Shown here: piece by piece, positions 55,905-64,000 of the stretch
How the letters are laid out: each line of letters opens with the position of its first letter
Numbering within the stretch: position 1 is the stretch's first letter
Assembly: GCA_963931925.1 (NCBI GenBank)
Contig: OZ007569.1
Span: 18,335,482-18,399,481 of the forward strand
Direction of reading: 5' to 3'
Source: Onchidella celtica
Taxonomy: Eukaryota; Mollusca; Gastropoda; Systellommatophora; Onchidiidae
DNA length: 64,000 bases
Notes under the pieces: model-generated
Databases searched by the model: none
Seen by the model: only the letters and a program-made list of their open reading frames with translations
Told to the model about the DNA's origin: nothing
Translations under genes and position numbers: made by a program

Positions 55905-58879
55905 TTTCTGTTACAGTGGACACTTAACTTCAGAATGAATGTGTTCAAGGTCAGGCTGAGAGGTTAAAGGGGACCAGGCGCGTTTGTGAACTGACGTCAT
56001 CGTACTGAAGGCGACGTGTCTCATCGGCCATTCTGTCTGTGCGTAGTGTGGTCAGCTGTTTTAGCAGGAAGCTGGACAGACATGCATTATGTGTCTGAGT
56101 TGACCAAAGGTAACTTACTGGCGTTTTGCTGCTTAGGAGTTTTTCATAGAGGTCAGCGAGTGGCTGACCGCATTCTCCGGATATTCTGTGACGACGCCCT
56201 GGGGAAATAAAACGGGAATCAGAAAAAAAAAGCGACAGTGACGAGATACGCAAATTGTTGGGACAGTGATCATGAGCATTGTGCACTTAATATCTCTTGA
56301 GTTCTGTCTGTAGAGAGAAGCACGTCTAGGTGGGTGTTTTTTTTTCAGAGCTCAGTATGATTGGTGCTTAGGGCTCATAGAGGGTACTCAGCCAAGTCTG
56401 GTTAGCTACAGTTTTGTGGACTATGAAGTTCAACCAGACCTCGCGTATTAGTCAGACCCAAACCAGCCTGTCTCGTTAGCTGGCTCAAAGGAAGTTCAAG
56501 TCAGAGTCAAATGCGGAGCTAAACAGACTGACTAAGCGCGCTAGATAGCTCAAGAGAACACTCATGGAAAAGAGACACTTTGAACACTATGGAAACACCT
56601 CGCATAGCTTAATCGTTTCTTGAAGCCATATTTATTTACCTAAAACATCATGTGCACATTTCCTGCTGACACATGTAATTAAACTGTGACAACAAAATAA
56701 GTTAGACATTCTTAGCTCCCTGACAAATATTATTGATGATCAGGAAGTCAGTCAGTCCACCGTCTGTTCCATATGAAAATGCACACTATTATGCAAAATT
56801 TGCCTTAATGTATAACATTAATAAATGTGCCCACTCGTGAACCAAGTCCATAATATTTTATATGAGTTGTCATAAAATGAAAGAAAACTAGTTCTGTTGG
56901 CTGAAAATAATTATAGACTATATAAATCATGCTAGGTAATACTTAGCTGAGCTGTAATTCAAAATTTTTACCAAGATATTATAATGATGACGGAGAAAGG
57001 GCCTGAGTTCGTACCAACTGTGAGTCAAAATATGAAGGAAGAAAGCAACCAGAAAGAAAGTACGCTTGATTTTGGGCAATTCCCCCGCACCCAGACACCT
57101 TCTCTCCATGTTCTTTCACATACCCTCGGCTGTAAGCTCCCGCCCACGCCTCGTTCCAGTGAATAGCCAATAAATTGGCGGATGTGGACAATAGGAAATC
57201 GATTTTCTAAGACTTTGAGAGCGATATTTTGCATGGTCTGTTTGACTATTTGGATTTTTTCCCATAGCAACGTGACCCGTATATAATCCAACAGTTTAAT
57301 TTGCTCGAAAAGGATAAGTAAAAGCAAATTTGTTTAACTGTCACCATAATTGAAAAGTCTACGTGTGCTCTCCAGATCCCCCCCCCTCCCCCCAAAACCC
57401 AATTGCATACCATTTTCACATTCTTGGGGCACCACCTCCAATACCCCACCCTCCTCCGAGATTACGTACTTTATGGATAGCGCCGAACTTCAAGGTAATG
57501 ACGTCGTTGCCAACTTGTTTCTTACGTAGGAATAACGTCCGCTCTGTGAACCGTGAAAAGAAATATCTCAGCGTAGGGAATGATGAGTAGGTCTTTGTGT
57601 GACTGGAGACAGTCGCTGATGTCCGGGACTCGGAGATTTAATGCCTTTTGTCACCTCTGATTAGGACGTTTTAACAATATTTCTTTTCGTTAAAAGCGGG
57701 GATTAAAATATACCTTGTGACATTAATTTCTCCGTCTGAAACATATCCTTAAGACGCCTGTGAACTAAGAAAGGCATTAATGCTGCATAGATAGCTTATA
57801 AGAGAGATGCAACAACAAAGGACACCACTTAAGACCGAATGGAATAAGAACAAAAGCCGACATGCGTAGGGTCATCCCCAAAACTCAGCGATAGGACAGT
57901 ACGCAGTGTGCAGTGGTGCGCACCGAAAATTTTCTGGAAGTGATGATGTCATAAAAACCTACAGCATGTCAATGAGCCTAGTGAAAATTGGGGAAACAAT
58001 ACATTTCCAATAAAAAAAAATACATCGATTTGAGACTTCTATTAAAAACTGTGCACTCTTACATCCATTCTGATGTACCATATAAAATTTTAAGTCTGAG
58101 TGTTGAGTGGTTCAGAAGAGTTTTGCAACGAAAAATCTCGTCCACAAATATATATAGTATTGATAGATGTCTGGCACCTGGAGCCCGTTGATTTAAATTT
58201 CACAGATAGAATTAAATAGTTTAGTATAAACATGATTACACTGGTAACATTCTCAAAATTGTTTGGTGTAGATCTAAAAAAAAACAAAAAACATTTTCAA
58301 ATGTGTATGAAAGTCTTCAAATCAAGTTGTTTATGTATCATAATATTAATATGCATTTTTAATTTTTTGTTCTTTTTCGAAAGAGGAAGGGGTTATTGAT
58401 AGATAGATCTTTAACCTCCAATGTCAATGCTAACCGTTTAGACGGTTTTGTTTCAGCTTGGCTCATTGTTTAAACAGTTCATAAATAAACGACTTTATTT
58501 CGATTACGAGGTTTAAACGAGCTTTTTGATGGAATTATTCTTAATTGTCACTGTTCTCTGTTGTACGGGTTAAATGCCCGGTAACATTATCGAATGAGCG
58601 AATATCTTAATTAAACAGTAAGATGGACAATGAGCAATACTATAAGTTTCTTGTGTCCGGACTGTCTTCATAAACACCAGATTGTGACCCAAGAAGGTCA
58701 AGGAAGACATTGAAAAAGAAGACTGGACATGAGCGGAGACTTGTTAGATATGGAAAGGTTGACAGCTCCACCGGTCAAGGGAGTACCAGAGAATCAATCA
58801 TTTCTAACGACTCTGTCGTGTCACGGAATGCTGTTGTTGCTAGGAGACCGTTGTATATTACACAGTAAGCAAGAGATGA
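55905..58879. other. Gene-free stretch of about 3 kb
   Basis: Many short frames on both strands, none with a recognisable domain. The C-rich part at 57378-57460 gives proline-rich frames. 56350-56560 has several repeated short words (GTTAGCT, CAGAC) but no clear structure. Confidence 0.4.
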
Positions 58880-59258
58880 AAAGTGTTTAGGTCTTTATTT
58901 TAGGAGGTTCAGTGCCCTTGGCATTTACACCTCACTTTTTCTTGTTTTTATTTTTCTTTGTTGTGGTAGGGATTCGTTTTTTTTAGAATTTTGCCCAGGC
59001 AGCGGCCTTGTGCGGCCTGCTCTTCACGATTTCCAATTGCCAAGGTATCTGTAACGTGCGCAACGTGCACACGAGCCCTCCGAAATTTTCGTCCTGATCC
59101 TAGAAGACTAGGTGCTCGATCCTACCTACCATAGGATCAGGGAGAGGAAAATATGAGAAAAATCCCAAAATTCCAACATGCCTGCACCGACCGGGATTTG
59201 AACCCGGTACCTTTGGCATTGAAAGGTGAGCACTTTGCCTCTAGACCACCGAGTCCGT
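58880..59258 (-). mobile_element. tRNA-derived SINE
   Basis: Minus-strand short-form copy. B box GGTTCAAATCC, A-box region TGGTCTAGAGG intact, body complete to the TTTAGGTCTTTATTTTAGG end. No clean target duplication was found. Confidence 0.9.
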
Positions 59259-59623
59259 TGTATAGATGAACAGTGAACACAACACAGTATTTTCTACCAC
59301 CATTACCACCTCGATCCCCTACAATGGGGCAGAAACCAAAATAATAATTCTGATAGTATATCAAAACCACCACTCCTCTCCCCTTCCATAGTAGGGAACT
59401 GTCACACCCCTCCCTCCCCCCCTCCCTCCGTCTTTACTATGGCCCCAGCCTACAGGGAACAAAAGAAAAAAAAAAGAGGCAGAAGAAAGAAAGAAAGGAA
59501 GACCAAGCTCAAGACCAGGATGAAGGCAGCCCACTAGGGAGCTCTTTTGAGGGCTAAGACAGCGTGGACAGGCAGAAAATCATCACCAATAACCAAACAA
59601 GTAACAAAACAAAGACAAGCCAG
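59259..59623. other. Gene-free stretch
   Basis: C-rich run at about 59405-59430 and A/G-rich run at 59462-59505. No gene was recognised. Confidence 0.4.
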
Positions 59624-59660
59624 AAGCGTGAAGTGTAAATGCCAAGGGCAGCGATCCTCC
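59624..59660 (+). mobile_element. SINE 3' fragment
   Basis: GAAGCGTGAAGTGTAAATGC followed by CAAGGGCAGCGATCCTCC matches only the 3' part of the short-form SINE. It ends exactly at the TTAA border of the next element. Confidence 0.7.
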
Positions 59661-59880
59661 TTAACCCTCTAACGCCCAGTGTACCATATTTAAAATAGGT
59701 CACATGGAGCTAAAATGCTCTTTCTTTGATGCACTTAGTCTTCTTATGTTATTAACAAATAATGATATTTCCAATCATATATCTATATTTTGGCAATAAT
59801 CTGACTATTTAAAATCGGTTCAGCATGTTATGTCAGAAGTTTTGTGACGGGCAGTTTTCGTCTGGGCATTATTAGGTTAA
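59661..59880. mobile_element. piggyBac-like non-autonomous element with TTAA borders
   Basis: Left border TTAACCCTCTAACGCCCAG, right border CTGGGCATTATTAGGTTAA. The ends are inverted repeats with the form CCYTNNNAAYGCCCAG, and TTAA is on both sides (59661-59664, 59877-59880). TTAA targets and CCCT starts are typical of piggyBac. No transposase is present. Confidence 0.6.
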
Positions 59881-60400
59881 ATAAAGATCGACAATTTTAT
59901 TGAAATTACTTTCTCTATTTGGCTTCGTATTTTTTTAAACCACGGTCGGTTACGGAAAGAGACCGCATATGCCAATCTAGGCTAAATTTACTTTTTAACA
60001 GTGTGTTATAGAATGAAATGTAGTCTATCCTTCTGTCAGAGTCATACGTTTGTAGGACTAATACTTTCTTTAGGTAATCACAAGATGAACATTGCAATAT
60101 CATACTACAATAGAGCTTGAGGTTGAACATGTAAGATTCTAAAACTTCATGACTGCCCGGGCAAAAAGTATGAAACTCTGTGTACTGTCTCAGTTTTTGT
60201 CGATAAATTTATGTGGATATATTCATTTTCGACAAAATTTAGTCTTTGATATTATTTTTATTTACAATTTCTTTGGGCAGCAAAAATAGACATATTTCAT
60301 CCAGTAAAATCCAAAAGTATGATAGCAAATTTCGTTCTTCATGTCTCTTTGGTCTTCGCTTCTCTTTGCAGACCGAGAGGTCCGAATATGTACAAATCGC

Positions 60401-60640
60401 GAATAGTTCTTATTTGTTCTATCTCCATTTTCTGAAAAACTGGAGATCGTTAAGTAGAAGAGGTATTACAAATGCACACTTTGCCACTTGTTTAAAATGC
60501 GCTGTGGGATTTATCAAGCTGTTACACAGTTCCGATTTACTCTAACTCCTTTTCATAATACCAACGCCGTAAACGTTTAATGTCGAATTTCTCGGTTGTG
60601 CAAAAAGTGGAGTTGGAACAAACAACTAACAGCGCGAAAT
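60401..60640 (+). mobile_element. TTGTTTGTTCC-family inverted-repeat element
   Basis: Starts AATAGTTCTTATTTGTTCTA and ends GTTGGAACAAACAACTAACA. The right terminus has lost a few bases (AAGA). Body landmarks include TTTTCTGAAAAACTGGAGAT and GTTTAATGTCGAATTTC. Confidence 0.82.
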
Positions 60641-60734
60641 GTGGTGAGATGAGCATGTTAGCTTGTCAGAGACACGAGCTGCTAGTAAAGAATAAAGCGC
60701 GGGGTAACGCGAAATGTTAACTCCTGTACAATTT

Positions 60735-60997
60735 TCTCTCTTACTCATACATTTATGTCATTTCAAGCCATAAAATTACACTGAAACCGTTCGGCGAGTT
60801 CGTTTATATTGGTTTGTATAGCGTGCTGGAGCTGTTCTGAACTGACCTGGGACAAGAATATGGGGCAATTAAAATCATAAAGCAGTAGGTAAGCGCAAAA
60901 GTGGGATGGTGAAACAGTCATTTACCAACAATATAACGAACTCGCCGAACGGGTTCAGTGTAATTTTATGGCTTGAAATGACATAAATGTATGAGTA

Positions 60998-61014
<17 letters not shown>
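60735..61014. repeat. Nearly perfect inverted repeat, about 78-bp arms
   Basis: The left arm starts TCTCTCTTACTCATACATTT, continues through TCAAGCCATAAAATTACACT and reaches GTTCGGCGAGTTCGTT. The right arm (60925-61014) is its complement with one or two changes. The loop is about 110 bp. The right arm runs into a GA microsatellite. Confidence 0.92.
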
Positions 61015-61032
<18 letters not shown>

Positions 61033-61195
61033 TAGGGTGGAGAAGAGAGGGAGTGAGAGAAAGAGAGCTAGAGGGGCAGACAGACAGAGACGGAGATATA
61101 GAGAATTCGAGAGAAACAGAGAGAGGCAGACAAACACAGAGAGGGAGAGAGGGAAACAAAGAGAGGAGGAGGAGAGACAGACAGCGAGATGGAGA
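61000..61195. repeat. (GA)n-rich purine tract
   Basis: GA-rich run with GACA units, starting in the end of the inverted-repeat right arm. Confidence 0.93.
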
Positions 61196-62818
61196 GATAC
61201 CGTGTATACTAGTTAAAGTCGAGAACGCTTAACTTCATCCTCATCTCAGTCAGTAAACCGCACAGCTATTCTCTCAACTTTTATTGCAACAACAATAGCA
61301 AATAATACTTGTAATAAACAACAATAGCAACGATCAACAAGAGTTTTTTATTGTCGAGGTGTTATTGTGTTTCTTGATGACCTCACATGTTTAAGCCTTG
61401 ACTTGTTGTTTTTTTCTTGCACCGAGATCCAAGGGAGGCCTTCTTTAGTCACCTGATACACAGCCAGTGGGAGAAATACAATACGGGGGTTATTAAGTAT
61501 GTTTGTGCTTTGTTTGCGTCACAGCTGCGTCGGTTGTGCAACATCAGGGTTATTAGAGATATTATGTAATTGTTGTTTTAAGGAGGTTTAACAAGTACTG
61601 TTGTCAAAGTGAAAACCGCACAAATGAAAGGCGTTAACCCTTTCCCTGTTTTGCCTGGGACTGTTCTGGGCTGTCTAAATCTCGCCATACTGCCATGCAC
61701 CCGGAACTGTTCCTCGCCTAGTTCGTATGCATTTCTTGAGTGATCATAATGGAGGCAATTCCCAAATTATGATTGTTTTTGCATTTCCTAGTTAGTTCGC
61801 AGGAAAAGCCGATATTTCAGTAAAAATCTTTTTCAAGAAAAAAAAAAACAGCAACAGAAAACAAATGGAAAAGTAAACATAAAATAATCGAACAATCGAA
61901 TTGATTTTGCTCACCAAGTGACAACAATTCAGTCACTTCATCCTCTAATGGCACAGCCTACTGGGAGGCTCTGCTCTGCGTATAGTCTGAACAAACACGC
62001 TTTCCACTTTGCACTGCTCTCCTCTGCTCTGCTCTGCTCTGCGTGTAATCTGAACAAACACGTTTTCCACTCTGCATTTCTCTGCTTTGCTCTGTTCTGT
62101 TCTGCTGGAAGTTTGTAAAAGCATTCAGAAAGCCGAATAGTGCTATTAGGGACCCCAGTACAGTAAGTTTACTGGGTCTTTGCTGCATGCACAACTTGCT
62201 TTTCATACAAGCACGTCAACATAAGAATATAAATAGGTCACAGCATTACATAATAAGTGAAACTCGCGTAGGTAATAAATAATAATATATTATATAACTT
62301 GCAAAATAGCTTTGTGAGACATCAGTTAAGAATTTTGTTGATCATAGCGACTGATTATATCTGAAAAACATCTGGAAATGTTAACTGTTGTCTCGAAAAG
62401 TCCTTGGCCAAGTAGAATAATGCCCTGGAATATCTCTTCTTACGTCATGTAGTTTAACTATAACCGCTATAAAGTGAAAAGTTGCATCATCTTTCTGAAA
62501 TTATAAAAATGCACGAAACGCCTTTGTAATGAATAGACTCAAAAACTAATCAAAGGATGTGTCTGAAATTTGGCACAAAGAAGTAAAATTTTGTTGCAGA
62601 TGTTCGTGGCTGGAAAAGAGCATACAGCTGAGTGTAACCGAGGAATACTCTGCAAAATGCTTAAGTAATTAAAATATGAACTCGAGAGTGGGTTCAGGCA
62701 ACATCTTACGAGCGCTAAAGTCGCGCCCGGTTCAACATGCAATATCCGCTTCCGGCCGGAAGAGTGGATCTAAACTTTGGAGAAGCGAGGATAGCGGGAC
62801 AGAGTGGATGTGTGGATC
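61196..62818. other. Gene-free stretch with a 63-bp duplication
   Basis: 61974-62105 has a two-copy 63-bp repeat beginning CTCTGCGTATAGTCTGAACA and CTCTGCGTGTAATCTGAACA, with CTCTG microsatellite parts. No gene was seen elsewhere in the stretch. Confidence 0.5.
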
Positions 62819-62976
62819 TTAAATCCCTTCGTTGCAACATGTTTTTTGCCTGCAATAATTATGCTGAACATCGCACACTCGCCATAGATATCAGGACGTA
62901 AGATGTGTCCACAGCACAGCTGGCAGTCCTGATTTAGAACATGCGGCGAACGTCCATAGCGTATCGAAGGGGTTAA
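62819..62976. mobile_element. Short TTAA-bordered inverted-repeat element
   Basis: Left border TTAAATCCCTTCGTTGC and right border GCGTATCGAAGGGGTTAA are imperfect inverted repeats. TTAA is at both ends (62819-62822, 62973-62976). 158 bp, non-coding. Could be piggyBac-related, but that rests only on the TTAA. Confidence 0.4.
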
Positions 62977-63267
62977 TAGTACCTTCTGTTCTGTCTCACT
63001 GCCATGTGGCTGTTATCGTGTGAATTACTGAATGATTTTACCAGTATCGTACTAGTTAATCATAAGATTATTCATGCAATATAATGGTATTCATTTACTC
63101 AAGACTATCGTCACTGCTTTTCGGTGATGGCATAAAACTTATGGTGCATTGCATTCCTGAGCATGACGGCTATTAGATAAAATGTTGTAGAAAAAGAAAT
63201 GCGACCATAGGAAAATGTAATGATTCAATAGAATCATGCCATAAGTCACCAAAATAGCTGTCCGTTA

Positions 63268-63365
63268 GGGGACCGTTGCCTATTACAAAGAGGAATAGAG
63301 AAAATACTGAGTTCTGTTCACTGCTCAGCGCTGCTATGGCTTATAATAGAAAATACCACGGCTCA
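63268..63365 (+). repeat. Short dispersed repeat, partner of 19915
   Basis: GGGGACCGTTGCC, TTACAAA, AGAGAAAAT, TTCACTGCTCAGC and TATGGCTTA occur in the same order as at 19915-20000. Confidence 0.45.
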
Positions 63366-63700
63366 GTAAGAACACCCCAAAGAACAGGACAAGGAACAAT
63401 ATTTTTTCCTTAATATCTCAAAGTGTAAAATTAATGATTTAGACCATTAGCTTACAGCAGTGACGATATCTCAACCATCGTATAATATTATTATACTAAA
63501 TCTTGATATGAGGAAATAGCATCTATGTTAGTATATTGCTTGGCCCTTCATGCTATGTCATCCTAGCGACGTCAATGTCCACGCACTTGTCTGAAAGATG
63601 CCAGATGTGATACGTGCTTGCCTCATTCCCGAACATCAGCAATCAAATTAGAGACATGAAACATGATTTGTAGAACATTATTCTTGCCTTTCTATCAAAG

Positions 63701-63894
63701 GTAAACTGTCAATTACGGGATGTGGAATCACTGCTCTCAGGCGAAGACGTATTATTCCCCGTTACCTTGTCCATGATGACAATAGGACTTACGCCACAGT
63801 TACATTTCCTGGTGATGATAAAGATGTCGTTATTGTCAGATATGATGCAAAAAATGACATCGGAAGGGGATTGTTCGAGGCATTTTCAGCGCAG
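63701..63894 (+). other. Possible exon, unrecognised product
   Basis: The frame is open from 63667 to a TAG at about 63946. The segment from 63701 follows TTGCCTTTCTATCAAAG (acceptor-like) and ends GCGCAG before GTAACG (donor-like). It reads KLSITGCGITALRRRRIIPR, then YLVHDDNRTYATVTFPGDDK, then DVVIVRYDAKNDIGRGLFEA, FSAQ. Alternating beta-like stretches and Asp/Thr-rich turns look like an extracellular domain, but I do not recognise it. It has no Met start, so it would be an internal exon continuing beyond the window. Confidence 0.35.
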
Positions 63895-64000
63895 GTAACG
63901 ACCCCTCTCCAGCAGGTCGTTGGTATAACGACCACGTCCACAAACTAGCGAGATTTATGGTATCTGAAAAGACACAACTTTAAAACGCATATTATTATTC

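Overview
This is repeat-rich, AT-rich eukaryotic nuclear DNA, most likely from an invertebrate animal. The style of its repeats (a tRNA-derived SINE, many short inverted-repeat elements, long (ATCT)n and (GA)n arrays, modules opening with a motif like GGGCAATAACTCC) suggests a mollusc, perhaps a gastropod. That assignment is inference. Nothing looks prokaryotic: there are no operons, and open frames are short and mostly pass through microsatellites or SINEs. No complete host gene is visible. A few exon-like segments with splice-site-like borders (27210-27329, 43587-43694, 63701-63894) may belong to genes extending outside the window, at low confidence.

The window is mainly a record of transposition. 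A tRNA-derived SINE with intact A-box and B-box motifs occurs about ten times on both strands (4012, 9282, 19391, 20855, 24645, 41850, 44821, 49999, 55008, 58880), plus a fragment at 59624. Three copies have visible target-site duplications. A family of about 250 bp with ends reading TTAGTTCTTGTTTGTTCC occurs seven times (6965, 7163, 21158, 23100, 27554, 31321, 60401). At 31041 its terminal sequence is amplified into a 28-bp tandem array. Other inverted-repeat families lie at 4431, 9770, 9962, 17316, 18050, 23482, 30398, 46283, 52505, 54888, 59661 and 62819.

Four places keep recognisable transposon protein. (1) 2102-2791 is an internally deleted hAT element with a 9-bp target duplication and a C-terminal hAT dimerisation fragment. 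(2) 33824-36580 is a decayed DDE/D-type transposase-like gene with frameshifts and three acidic motifs. (3) 47087-47311 is a THAP zinc-finger exon with one frame change, inside what may be an inverted-repeat element (46942-48750). (4) 50388-51651 is a MULE-like element with about 95-bp terminal inverted repeats, each carrying the motif ACTGAGCCGG twice, an 8-bp target duplication, and an open 234-codon C-terminal MULE transposase frame.

Tandem arrays fill much of the rest: 127 bp x 5.8 (12101-12840), about 438 bp x 2.3 (32303-33312), 52 bp x 6 (41465-41777), 42 bp x 5 in an open frame (55643-55858), and long (ATCT)n, (GA)n, (CT)n and ACC-triplet runs. The insertions are nested. One SINE sits inside an inverted-repeat element whose empty counterpart is elsewhere in the window, and a TTAA-flanked element sits at the end of a SINE fragment.
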